NCBI RefSeq assembly: GCF_000227115.2
Contig: NC_016479.1
Coordinates: 372,001-436,000, forward strand
Direction of reading: 5' to 3'
From: Naumovozyma dairenensis CBS 421
Lineage: Eukaryota; Ascomycota; Saccharomycetes; Saccharomycetales; Saccharomycetaceae
Length of the DNA: 64,000 bases
Made by a program: the position numbers and the translations under genes
In this document: piece after piece, positions 30,603-40,599 of the stretch
Layout of the letters: every line of letters starts with the position of its first letter
How positions within the stretch are numbered: the first letter of the stretch is position 1
The notes under the pieces: generated by a model
Databases searched by the model: none
Seen by the model: the letters and a program-made list of their open reading frames with translations, nothing else
Told to the model about the DNA's origin: nothing

Positions 30603-31578
30603 TTGCTCTTTATTGGTTTGTAGTTCTTCTTACAAATTAATAAATGGGCAGAATTACTAGGATTTTGCAAAATGTCTATCGAACAGTTAGCTATACTTAA
30701 GAGTTTCAAAATTAAATTGTTATATATAGAGGTATGTTAAATAAAGAATTGTGTCATATGAGCAAGTAACGACAAAAAGATTCAAAAAGTTAGTCATTGT
30801 AGATTTTCCAATCTTTACTTTTTTTCTGTTTTGTTTTTTCCTTTTTGCAAAATTTTTCAGAAAGGTCGAGGGTTCTGTAGAAAGTCTGCACAATAGTCTA
30901 GGGTTTGCTGTAAATACCCTAACATACTCTAACAAGCTGAGTATAACCCGATTCGGTAACTAGTTGTCCGAAAAGAGTCATATGTCTATATTGGGTGAGA
31001 GTGTAAACAAAGGCAAATTTTCCACAAAAAAAAAAGACAAAATAACTTTATTTGAAGAGTTGACATTTCTGGTTGGTTAGTTGATTCATAATAGCATTGT
31101 TACGTATTGTTTCTTGTGTTGTCTTTTTACTTGACAGTAGAATCTGGAAGGTTCTTGCATAATCAATTCTTTGCATCTTGGATGATTGACGTAATTTTAA
31201 TTGTTTAGATTTATTGAATATATGTATCTATTCAATTACTTTTAAACTATACAGAAACTTAGATATTAAATGAGGATTACCGATTTTTTTTTTGCTGAGG
31301 AAAAAGAATAGAGATAGCTAGTGTTATTTATTTTATTACTATAACCTCCCCAATCCATTCGTTTATACTAGTTGACCATTGGTTGCAAAAGCAACAAAAA
31401 AACTATCACATTTACTACCTCTCCAATCGACTACACCATCAAGCCAAACTCTGCACTTAATCAAACCTTGCATCATTCATGACTGTATCGCCTTCACAGG
31501 TTGAATATCTTATAAACAAGAATTTAAATCCATCAAGAGAAAAGAATAAAAACAGTAATATTATAATAAAAATACAGA
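30603..31578. other. ILV1 divergent promoter region
   Basis: About 980 bp between ILV1 and the gene at 31580. It contains GAGTCAT at 30975-30981, the reverse complement of the Gcn4 core ATGACTC, and long T and A tracts. A 34-codon upstream frame lies at its right end. Confidence 0.55.
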
Positions 31579-31583
31579 AATGA
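31479..31583 (+). other. Short upstream frame overlapping the next start codon
   Basis: ATG at 31479 opens 34 codons ending in TGA at 31581-31583, which overlaps the ATG of the next gene at 31580 as ATGA. It could be a regulatory uORF, or the true N-terminus if one base is missing in the assembly. Its Lys/Asn-rich sequence gives no way to decide. Confidence 0.35.
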
Positions 31584-32986
31584 AAACGAGGAACTTCAAT
31601 CCAAATAATAAAAGAAGACAGCCAAAACCAGAAGTACTGACACCAAATCAAGATAAAGATAATAGGCAGGCTTCCTTGAAGCAACTATTTACGGAGAAAC
31701 CATTGATTTCCATGTTATTAGCTCCATCGGGATCCTCGGATGCCTTACGATTTAAGAGTACTCAATTCAATGCACTTGATCAATTAAGATTTAAATCCAA
31801 CTTTGCAATAAATGCTCAAACCAACACTTGTTCATCTGTTTTGAAAGATTTATATTTAGATCCTACTAACAACTTAAGAATGAGTATATTAAGGAAATAT
31901 ATTATGGAGAAGGTGAAGCAGGAAAAGGATGAAAAAAATACCAAAACAAATGAAAATACACCCTTAATTTCAAAAGAAAGTAAACAAGGAATACAAAAAA
32001 TTAAAAGTGGCAAACAACCACAAAAAAGACAAAGGCGACAGGAACAACAATCTGATATGAACAGTAATATGTTAAGACCAATAGATTTAAACCCTTTAAA
32101 CAATACTTGTAGTACTATGAATGTAAAAACAGATAAACTTCGGAGTAATCGTTATAGTTATCTATCATCTGCATCCACGAAATGCAACGACAATGATGAT
32201 GATATATATGAGTATGATTATGATGATCTTTATGATATTGAAGTGGTTAAAGAACATAGAAATAGTACTGTACTCAAACTTGAAAATTTGGAAGATGAAT
32301 TATTAAAAGTTAAAGAACAAACGGATTATATAATAAGATTATTAGACATGGATCCAATTTTACAGTCAAACAATATTATTATGGAAAAATTAGATAACCT
32401 CGAACATAAGCAAGATGAATATGAAAGAAAGTTTATTGAATCACAATTTAAAATAGTTCAAAACTCAATTGAAAGTTGTGAAGAACTTCTATCGAAATTT
32501 CAATTCGAGGATGATGAAGAATATTATTATGATTGTGAAAGTATTAGTTCCTTGAACGTAAACTCGGCAAAGACAAAACATCGGATTAATCGCATTTCTT
32601 CACAAGATTTAGATAAATTAATAGAAACAGATAGCGATGAACTTAGTGATGTTAATAGTGCTGGTGTTGAAAAAGTTGTTTCTAATGAGGAACTTGCTAC
32701 TGTAAAGAATGAAACTCAAGTGGAGAAAGAAATTGATAGTATAGATTCAATTGTCCATGATGTTGAACGAACTAAATCAACCAAAAATGGAATACAATTG
32801 CCATCTACTTCTATTACTCCCAACCCAAGGAGGAACAGCAATATTAATAATTTTCCAGTGACGATAAATAATAATAAAAATAACAATAATTCATATTCAT
32901 ATTCAAATTCAAATATACACATCGAAAATGGTAACGATAATTCACATAAGAATGGATTCAATTTAAATATTCAAATAGTCTTTTAA
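31580..32986 (+). CDS. Unrecognised coiled-coil protein in the YER085C position
   Basis: I do not recognise this 468-residue protein. The position and strand next to ILV1 equal those of S. cerevisiae YER085C, an uncharacterised gene of only 173 residues, so it may be its fast-evolving orthologue. The N-terminus is basic and S/N-rich. Residues about 35-110 look folded (LKQLFTEKPLISMLLAPSGS, SVLKDLYLDPTNNLRMSILRKYIMEKV). A basic linker and an acidic Tyr/Asp patch (DDDDIYEYDYDDLYDIE) follow. A coiled coil (about 228-310: VLKLENLEDELLKVKEQTDYI) precedes a disordered Asn/Ser tail. No transmembrane segment or enzyme motif. Intact and long enough to be real. Confidence 0.75.
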   Translation: MKTRNFNPNNKRRQPKPEVLTPNQDKDNRQASLKQLFTEKPLISMLLAPSGSSDALRFKSTQFNALDQLRFKSNFAINAQTNTCSSVLKDLYLDPTNNLRMSILRKYIMEKVKQEKDEKNTKTNENTPLISKESKQGIQKIKSGKQPQKRQRRQEQQSDMNSNMLRPIDLNPLNNTCSTMNVKTDKLRSNRYSYLSSASTKCNDNDDDIYEYDYDDLYDIEVVKEHRNSTVLKLENLEDELLKVKEQTDYIIRLLDMDPILQSNNIIMEKLDNLEHKQDEYERKFIESQFKIVQNSIESCEELLSKFQFEDDEEYYYDCESISSLNVNSAKTKHRINRISSQDLDKLIETDSDELSDVNSAGVEKVVSNEELATVKNETQVEKEIDSIDSIVHDVERTKSTKNGIQLPSTSITPNPRRNSNINNFPVTINNNKNNNNSYSYSNSNIHIENGNDNSHKNGFNLNIQIVF

Positions 32987-34807
32987 AAAGATGCTAAGAA
33001 AGCAAGATAGATGTAAAACTATAATAGTCATAATTAACGAGAAAAAGAGTAGTTAATATTTTTCTTTGTTATACTTATTTTATTACTATACAATTATAGA
33101 TATAGATATCTATCCTTTCACAGGCTTTAAAATAATGTAGTGCGTTGATTATCTAAACTGTCTGTGTCTTATATATGACGGACTGCTTCAAATGTAGGCT
33201 GCTTCGTATCTAAACTAAAAGTTTATTTGATAACTATCTACTTGATAACGTGATCTGTTTTCAAAATAGGAAGGACAACAGAATGGTCTTTTATACATGT
33301 AACTTCAGTCTCAGGTTGTGACTTCATAGTATTTTTTTGCCCTTTATTATCGGGCTTTTCGTCCTCCTTCGTTCTGTAGATGGTTGTAAATTATATGCAG
33401 AAGTGACTATAATGGGTCTAGCAAAAATTGTTGATGGTATGAATTTTTTAGTTAGTAGTTTGAATGTTGTTTTACTACTGTGTTTTATTAGCATTATGGA
33501 ATAATATTATTTTGTTGGGTTAGTCATGCTATTTAGATTAGAATTCTTTAAGAGGTTTCGATGTACATTGGACCATCTGCAAGTCTTATATAGGAGAAGG
33601 GAACTGAGTTATATATATATAGATTGGTATCAGTTAAATTTAAATACTTCATACAATAACTTTATGGTTGTTGTCATACGATCTTTACGATTATGGATCG
33701 TACATCATAGGAATTTGTAACCATCACATGGTACAAAAAAAACTAGTGTTTTTTTTATCTTAATCCCCCCTCTATTTAATACATGTGTTTATATCAGCAT
33801 ACCATAAAAAGGTATATTTAATTTTGAAAGATAATGATACTCCTTTGGGAGGAGTTGTTACGGAGTGGAGTATAGAGTTTCGAAGCATCCCAACTATTAT
33901 AAGACTTCGAAACTACGACAACTGTGGAAGTCATATACCTTTGTGGGGAAGAGCCCCTAAGAAAATACAAGATAACGACTTTCTTTGTCAGTGTCCAATT
34001 GTAGTGTATATGTCACCCAATCACGTGGTCACATGATTCTTTCGCACAACTTACAATTCCCTATGCAGCAGTATCTTCAGCCTTAAGGAGAAGCAATGCT
34101 TGCCGTTTGCTGGAGGGAGACATTCCTTGAAAGATTTCTTTTCCTTTTTCTCTTTCTTGTTGCAGTATGGCTCCTCTTATTCAAAAAAAAAAAAAAGACT
34201 TCGTTCAGCGTGGTTTCCCCTATTCGTATTCACATCCCGTTAAATGAAGTAAAACAGCGTTAGGGTGTGTAGAGCCGTTCCTGTAAAGACTATGTACGTA
34301 GTCCGGCGCTACGGACCCTCGGACTGTGTATGACTTCGCTACAGACAGTTCTCAGAAAGTTTCTTTTGGCAAAGTCCGGTTTCCGCAACTCTTAAAAGTA
34401 AACAAAGAAAGTTGGGGATTTTCCTATTTCACTAAGTAGGAAAACCAAGATAACAGATTGCCAGTTTCCAAAAAAAAATCTCTAAATTCATTCTACAGAT
34501 TTAGTGTACGCAATTCTACCCAGGCCGATAAAACTTCTGTTCTGAGCTCAGTACCATCAGCAGAAGTTATCTGTCAAGGATCACCGAAAGAAGAAAACCT
34601 CCGATTGGAAGATGTTCTTGGCGAAATTATGACTAAATGTAACTCATACATAGTCATGTCCTGCTTTCTAGTCACTGACATTTGACTTAACAACTTAGGC
34701 TTGTTGTAGTCAGTCACAATGACTCTAAAGGGCTTCAATATAGGGTTAAGAGATGGTGGATACTAGATTAGATGCTAAGGAAGCTGCTGCAGTATGATAT
34801 CTGCGGA
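32987..34807. other. Gene-poor breakpoint interval
   Basis: 1.8 kb with no intact gene. This is where synteny changes from the YER block to the YDL block. It contains a 10-bp perfect inverted repeat (33876-33914), an A14 run at 34181-34194, a small hairpin-rich segment (about 34285-34350) and a 75-codon plus-strand open frame at 34458-34685 that starts at TTG, has no close match I know, and may be a relic. Confidence 0.6.
33876..33914. repeat. Perfect 10-bp inverted repeat
   Basis: AGTTTCGAAG at 33876-33885 and its reverse complement CTTCGAAACT at 33905-33914, with a 19-bp spacer. No neighbouring gene explains it. Confidence 0.8.
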
Positions 34808-35648
34808 CTAAGTTCTTGACGGTTCTCCAGATATAGTAAGCTGAGGAACGGCTTCAAGTGTGTTGAGAGAAATCAATGAGAGGTTTATAGGCATCTGAAA
34901 TTCACCAGTTTTTTTACCTTCAGGCAATGAGATTTTCACGTGCTCAGCAGATAGATGATCGGCCAAATTTTCATGGGAGAACTGTGTCAGTTGTGTTCTA
35001 ATAAAGGAGTTAGAAACGTTAACAAAGACACGGTCGACAGTATCAAAGATCTTGCCGTCATCATAATGGGTTAGAAGGGTATGCCTCGCTAATCGAATAG
35101 ACATTGACGGAGTGAGACAATCAAAGATCGATATTACGCTGTCGAAAAGAGCTCCATTATAATCAAAGCCGCAAAATTGTTAATCAAATCGAATGAGAAA
35201 GCATTGAAACATAGAGAGACAATATTCACAGCAGCAATCTCCTCGGGATACTTAAGAGCCTCTGAATCAGAGATAGTGGCCGCTAACTTCTTCGTCATCA
35301 TAAGGGCTCTAGCTCTTATGGTTGAGGCATTACTATGCTTAGCATCGCCTATCGAAAACTGTGTTGCAGCACGATGGATGCTAAGCGTCCGCTCGATCTC
35401 ATCATCGGTTAAAACACCTAATGCTGACCCTGGTAAGTTAAACTCCCCTGCAACAATGGGGTCAGCGATAAAGAGTAAGTCGAAAGTGGTATTATATTTA
35501 CCAGGTCCGAATTCAACTTCTTCAGCACGCTGGACCATGTTAGGGTTGACTTTGTGCTTAGACTGAGGGCGTATGTGTCGAGGGAGATCCTTGGTAGGAC
35601 CCTTTGCTTGGTGCAATCAACATCAGAAGATGTGAATTTTTTGGACAT
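34808..35648 (-). pseudogene. Broken coding region of unknown family, possibly captured viral gene
   Basis: Three minus-strand frames read on from each other: an ATG at 35648 (MSKKFTSSDVD), a middle frame (about 35616-35134) and a last frame (about 35150-34808, ending ISGEPSRT). Together they would cover about 280 residues. Both junctions need one extra base. The first is around 35600-35618, the second at an AAAA run (35145-35148). There are no other stops, so decay is recent or the breaks are sequencing errors. GC is visibly higher than in adjacent DNA. I recognise no cellular family. The compact, non-enzymatic, single-domain look and local base composition suggest a coat-like protein from an RNA element, but this is a guess. 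No restored sequence is given. Confidence 0.55.
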
Positions 35649-35828
35649 GATTTTATCAATTTTTGACGTTCCTACGACAAATATATCTAAATTACGGGAA
35701 AGTATTAGGTATATAATGAAGAGATGAAATAGAAAAAATAATTACTTTTTAATTATGTAATAATTGTCGTTTATGTAAAAAAAGATACACATGCGGTAGT
35801 GATTACCAGACCTCTCTTTAAATTTCAC

Positions 35829-37664
35829 TTATATATAATCATCTTCTGGCTCATTGGGATCGGTCTTGAAAACTTTATCTGGGTTCATTATTCTATTAGG
35901 ATCAATGGTTAATTTAATCTTTCTCATTAAATCAACCGGTTCCGTACCCAATTCTTGTAATACAAAGTCTCTCTTACCGATACCTACACCATGTTCACCT
36001 GTACATGTTCCCTCTGCTTCAATGGCTCTTTTAACCATATTAGAGACTATTTTTGTACATTTTGCACGCTCTTCATCATTTCTATAGATGATAAATGAAT
36101 GGAAATTACCGTCACCAGAATGTCCCGCAATTGCATTAATCAATCCTGACTCATCTAATTCTTCTTTAGTCTTTTCAATAACTTCTGGGAATTTAGAAAA
36201 TGGTACTGCAACATCTGTAGTCCAAACTCTTGCATGTAAATCAGTGGTTCTACCCGCGTCCAAGACAGACCAAAGGGCAACTTTCCTAGCTTCCCATAAT
36301 TCCACTTTTTCTTCATCTGATTTAGCAAATTGGAAATTTTCACATTTATTCTCATGAGCAATCTTTTCCAATTCATTAACTAGTTCATTAACAATATTTT
36401 GAGTAATACCACCTATTTTGAAAAACATTGTTGGTTTTTCAATCCAATCACTTCTAGTGGTAGCACCAGATTTATTAATCAATTTCATCATATTATCATC
36501 CAATAATTCCAATGCATTCAATTGAATACCTTGTTGTATAACATTAGAAGCACAAGATGCAGCATCTTGAATACTTGGGAATGAAACTACCGCAACAGTC
36601 TCAAATTTCGATATAACATGACATTTAATAGTAACTTCAGTAATGATCCCTAATGTACCTTCACTACCAGTAAACAATCCATTCAAATTATACCCAGCAC
36701 TTGATTTCCTTGGTCTACCTTTAGTCTTCACTATAGTTCCATCTGGTAATACAACAGTCATGTTTATAACATTTTCTTTCATAGTCCCATATCTTTGAGC
36801 ATTTGTTCCTGAGCATGAGTTAGCGACAGCACCAGAGATTGTAGCACCAGGACCAGGATCACAACCAAACATGAGACCATAGTCTGCCAAATAATCATTC
36901 AAATCTTCCCATCCTACACCACCTTGTACTGTGATGTCTAGATCTTTTTGATTCAATTTGATTATGTTGTTCATATATTTGGATATGTCGATAGTGACGA
37001 GACAATTGGCACGAGTGGGGAGGAAATGACCTTCTAAAGATGTCCCACCTGAGAATGGTATGATGGGGACTTTATATTCGTTACAAAAGGCTAAAATTTG
37101 AGAGATTTCTTCTGTGGAATGAGGGAATAATATGATCTTAGGACGAATGTTTGGGTTTGGATGATGTGTGTTGAATTGAGTGTCTGAATGGGCATTCAAT
37201 TCCGAGGGGTGGATGGAGTAATTTTCTGGATTGTTACCTAAGATTTCTTTTAGTTTGGACATTATCATTTCTTCGGTAGCTTCATCGTGTGTATAGTTGG
37301 GCGATTCTAGATCGGTTAGGGGCAATGTAGATTTGGCTGTCACTTCAACGTTTTTAATTATTGATTTCTCTAATTTGTTTAATTTCTTCTCATTGTCAAT
37401 CATGAATGTTGTTGCTAGGAGGTAACCTGCGGTGGCAGATATAGTTGTAGTGAAGAAATAACTCAACCATGAGGAAGAAGTTGATGATCCGTCATTGTTA
37501 TCAACTCCACGTTGTTGCTCAGTAGAGTAAAACCTTTTATTTTTCAGTAATTGTAAAGAGGAGTTTCTGTAAATTAAATTTCTACAAGTTGATGACCTTG
37601 AAAAACATTTTAAATTTTTCTTAAGGACGTAACCATTCCTCCTTAGAATGGGAGTTCCTAGCAT
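35829..37664 (-). CDS. DLD1: Mitochondrial D-lactate dehydrogenase (cytochrome c)
   Basis: FAD enzyme of the inner mitochondrial membrane that oxidises D-lactate to pyruvate and passes electrons to cytochrome c. 611 residues (S. cerevisiae Dld1 587, YDL174C). A basic presequence (LRRNGYVLKKNLKCFSRSST) precedes a membrane span (about 67-87: WLSYFFTTTISATAGYLLATTFM). Then come the FAD-binding PCMH domain (PFSGGTSLEGHFLP, GCDPGPGATISGAVANSCSG) and the C-terminal FAD-oxidase domain with GTCTGEHGVGIGKRDF. It opens the YDL block: DLD1, PAR32, GLT1 are in the S. cerevisiae order and orientation. Confidence 0.97.
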   Translation of the reverse strand: MLGTPILRRNGYVLKKNLKCFSRSSTCRNLIYRNSSLQLLKNKRFYSTEQQRGVDNNDGSSTSSSWLSYFFTTTISATAGYLLATTFMIDNEKKLNKLEKSIIKNVEVTAKSTLPLTDLESPNYTHDEATEEMIMSKLKEILGNNPENYSIHPSELNAHSDTQFNTHHPNPNIRPKIILFPHSTEEISQILAFCNEYKVPIIPFSGGTSLEGHFLPTRANCLVTIDISKYMNNIIKLNQKDLDITVQGGVGWEDLNDYLADYGLMFGCDPGPGATISGAVANSCSGTNAQRYGTMKENVINMTVVLPDGTIVKTKGRPRKSSAGYNLNGLFTGSEGTLGIITEVTIKCHVISKFETVAVVSFPSIQDAASCASNVIQQGIQLNALELLDDNMMKLINKSGATTRSDWIEKPTMFFKIGGITQNIVNELVNELEKIAHENKCENFQFAKSDEEKVELWEARKVALWSVLDAGRTTDLHARVWTTDVAVPFSKFPEVIEKTKEELDESGLINAIAGHSGDGNFHSFIIYRNDEERAKCTKIVSNMVKRAIEAEGTCTGEHGVGIGKRDFVLQELGTEPVDLMRKIKLTIDPNRIMNPDKVFKTDPNEPEDDYI

Positions 37665-37687
37665 ATTCCTTAAAGTATTTATTGTTT

Positions 37688-37723
37688 TGCTTGCTGCTTG
37701 CTTGCTTGCTTACTTGCTTACTT
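37688..37723. repeat. GCTT/ACTT tetranucleotide repeat
   Basis: Consecutive TTGC/TTAC tetranucleotide units just upstream of DLD1, between the ATG and the promoter. A slippage-prone microsatellite in the leader. Confidence 0.7.
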
Positions 37724-39453
37724 GTTTCTTTAGATAGAGATTAGTTGGCGTAATCTTAGTAGATATATTGAATATCAGTTAAATACAATTGCTCGAGGTA
37801 GTGAACCATTGAAATATATGTGTACCTATAATTCCCTTAATTTTTCAAACATATTCATTCAAGAATCTGCATCTGTCTTTATTTGACGTTAATAGGCTGC
37901 TGGCCCCAGGTGTTTTCTTGGTATTATTACTACCATTATTATTATTATTAGGCGACTACGACAGAGGTGATTACACTCATGTGGATGGATAGCCGCCCAA
38001 CCAAAATAAGCAAAAGGAAAACAAGGGGCTCCCTATTCCAATTTCCGTAACTTCCGAAGGGCCGGTCCCTATCCGCGTCACAAATTAATTAATTATTATT
38101 TATTTATTTATTTAATTCACTCTCAATGACAGACGTATGTGACATTAGTCAGTTTGAAAGCCTTTACGTTACGTACGTTACTGCAAAAAAAAGTATAGTA
38201 TTTGTGCTTCGAGGCTGTTACTATCTTCTCCATTATCAAGTAATAAAGGGTAATCAGTGGATATACCATTTGTTTCTCCCAACTTATCAAAACATAGAAG
38301 AGTTAAGTATCCTGATGGATGGGCCAATACATACAAACACTATTTTTCACTTCCTTTCAAAATAAAATTTATACAACAGCCAGCAAGAAAAAGTGCATAC
38401 ATAACATTATTAATTGATGCCCTATCGACTACTCTTGTGTGTTATTTAAGCATTATTGAACACGCCTCGTTATGCCGGGGATGTTTCTCGTCACTCAAAC
38501 CGGGCGGCGGTCATTTTGTCAGCTGAGAGTGAAGAAAGACTTTTTGCAAGTTCGACCGGGTCACCCCCTCCTCCCAGCTATTACGTACATGACGAGTCCA
38601 CGGCATTATTTTTCCTTTCCCTTTTGGTGACCCTCCCAATTCCGCCACGTGCGAAATTCCACAGTTTTCTTTTTCGCTTTTTCTATTTTAATTATATGGA
38701 CATAAATTGAAGAACTCAGTGAGACAGAGTGGCAGGCGGGTAGACGAGCAGACGGGCAGACGGGCAGACCGGTAGTCTGTCGGTCAGTCAGTGGGTCAGT
38801 CGGTCGGTCAGTCATTGTGCCAACGCCAAGGCTTTTTTCCACCTTGCAGAGAGACAGACAGTGTAGTACAGTGGCCAAGGGTGTATTTGTCCTTCTCTCT
38901 GGTTTTCCCCTGACCAAGAATTGGAATTGGAATTGGAATTGGTCAGGCGTCCCCATCTGCCCGTCTGCCTGCCCAGCGGGCCCAGTCGTTCTACCCACAT
39001 GCCTGACTCCCATGAGAGGCTTCTTTGAATGTTTCCCATGGAACAACAACAGGAACAACAACAGGAAGAAGAAGAACATCACAGTATAGCACGCTAAAAA
39101 GGGTGGAAGTGCTTAAAGGAAAGCCTAGGCAGGCTAACCATTAGGTTACATTTCCCAGTGCAAGTACCGAAACAGGCTTCATCTTAATAGAAGCTAATGA
39201 CTAAACGTGGGTGCTTCTATACATAAATAACAAATATTCTTTAATTATTTTGTACGCTACATCCTCGAGATTTATATATATATGTATATATGCATGTAAG
39301 CTAAGTTCCCATAGTTGGATAATCTTGTGTTCATCAACTCCTCTTAATGAAAAGAATACCAAACACAACAAACACGAACTAGGAAACCCCACGTTTTCAT
39401 TTCTTTTTCGTTTTTTTCACTTGGCAATAAAACAATAACTATATTTACATCAA
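37724..39453. other. DLD1-PAR32 divergent intergenic with GC-rich island
   Basis: About 1.7 kb. ATT and TTTA microsatellites lie at 37932-37950 and 38085-38114. A CACGTG occurs at 38646-38651. The segment 38720-39010 is the GC-rich island described separately. Nothing resembling AIR2 or IPF1, the next YDL genes, is visible. Confidence 0.65.
38720..39010. repeat. GC-rich island with nested inverted repeats upstream of PAR32
   Basis: Tandem CAGACGGG (38749-38768) and GGTCAGTC-type units (38780-38813). CAGACGGGCAGA at 38749-38760, repeated at 38757-38768, is the exact reverse complement of TCTGCCCGTCTG at 38956-38967. Nested inside, CCTGACCAA (38909-38917) pairs with TTGGTCAGG (38939-38947) around a GAATTG tandem of about four units (38919-38942). 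Confidence 0.78.
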
Positions 39454-40311
39454 ATGTCAGAAACAATACTCATACGGCCAACCTATAATAATAGGCATAA
39501 TAATATCAATAATAACAATAATAACAATACGAAGGTAACATTCGATTCAAAAATGGTACAGAATACGAATACGAATACAAATTCAAATTCAAATTCAAAT
39601 AAATATAAAGTAACATTCGGTAGAGGAGGTGCAGGTAACATAATAACATCCACATCACAACCAAAACCAAAGATAATTAGACAAGGTTCAGAAACACCAA
39701 ATATCCTCCAACCAATATATAGTACCGGTAGAGGTGGTGCTGGTAATTTGAAAAGAAACGTGGATCCCAAGATTACAAGATTAGCTCAGGATGTTGATGA
39801 AGATTCTGAAGAGGAAAATGAAATTATAAATATTATTAAAAGTAGGAATTCCCAATTATCTAATAATAATAATAATAATAATAAAAATGATCTATATACC
39901 ACAGATGATGAAGAAGATGAAGATTTCATTGGTAGTCATCATCATCATGATAAGAAAAGTCTAGATAGTGAAGATTTCATTAATAATAATGAGCTCTCGA
40001 AGTTGGAATCTCATTTAGAAGATGGGATAAATGCAGTGATCTCAAATGTAAAATCTCATCTAAGTGCAGTGAATAGTAATAGTAATGTTAATAATAAGAA
40101 AACGAAATCTAATAAGAGACCAAAATTGAAAAAAGTTAAAACTATTGAAAAAGTTCCACCCGCTGTTGTAATAGGTAGAGGTGGTGCTGGTAATATTATT
40201 TCTCCATCTTCTTCAAGTGAAAAGGAAAAAAAATTGAAGAAAAAAATAGATAATAAAAATAAAAATAAAAATAAAGGAATTTGGGCTTCAGTTTCAAGCT
40301 TTTTCTCATAA
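39454..40311 (+). CDS. PAR32: Par32-like RGGAGN-repeat protein
   Basis: Orthologue of Par32/Amu1 (YDL173W), phosphorylated after rapamycin and reported in S. cerevisiae to bind and inhibit the ammonium transporters Mep1 and Mep3 under TORC1 control. 285 residues against 295. Three copies of the diagnostic RGGAGN motif are visible: FGRGGAGNIIT (about 52-62), GRGGAGNLK (about 92-100) and GRGGAGNIISPS (about 240-251). Between them are poly-Asn tracts, an acidic patch (TDDEEDEDFIG) and Lys-rich segments. The C-terminus ends KGIWASVSSFFS. Mostly disordered. It is divergent from DLD1 and convergent with GLT1, as in S. cerevisiae. Confidence 0.93.
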   Translation: MSETILIRPTYNNRHNNINNNNNNNTKVTFDSKMVQNTNTNTNSNSNSNKYKVTFGRGGAGNIITSTSQPKPKIIRQGSETPNILQPIYSTGRGGAGNLKRNVDPKITRLAQDVDEDSEEENEIINIIKSRNSQLSNNNNNNNKNDLYTTDDEEDEDFIGSHHHHDKKSLDSEDFINNNELSKLESHLEDGINAVISNVKSHLSAVNSNSNVNNKKTKSNKRPKLKKVKTIEKVPPAVVIGRGGAGNIISPSSSSEKEKKLKKKIDNKNKNKNKGIWASVSSFFS

Positions 40312-40599
40312 TAACCAACACAATAATTAGACATTTTTAATCCATTCCATCATCAATAATATTATTCTTTAATTTTATATCATAAAAGTACATCTTCCAT
40401 TTAATACATTAATCCTACTCGTTAGTCATTCCTTTTTAATTCACAACATAAAAATCATTTTAAATAAGATTTGAAGATATGCTCCACATTTCTGACGTCT
40501 AATAAACCTGCCAAGCTGAATAGAAAGCCCATCTTATTCGATATAATAATAAATATTCTTTATTGTTCATCTTTAAATAATAATAGTTTACATAAATAT

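Noticed and set aside
33338..33358. GCCC/GGGC hairpin followed by TTTT
   Set aside because: It looks like a bacterial terminator, which has no meaning in this genome. A four-base stem occurs by chance.
33515..33730. TGTTGGG and TATATAGGAG elements reminiscent of a solo LTR
   Set aside because: No matching terminal CA end, no target-site duplication and no tRNA neighbour.
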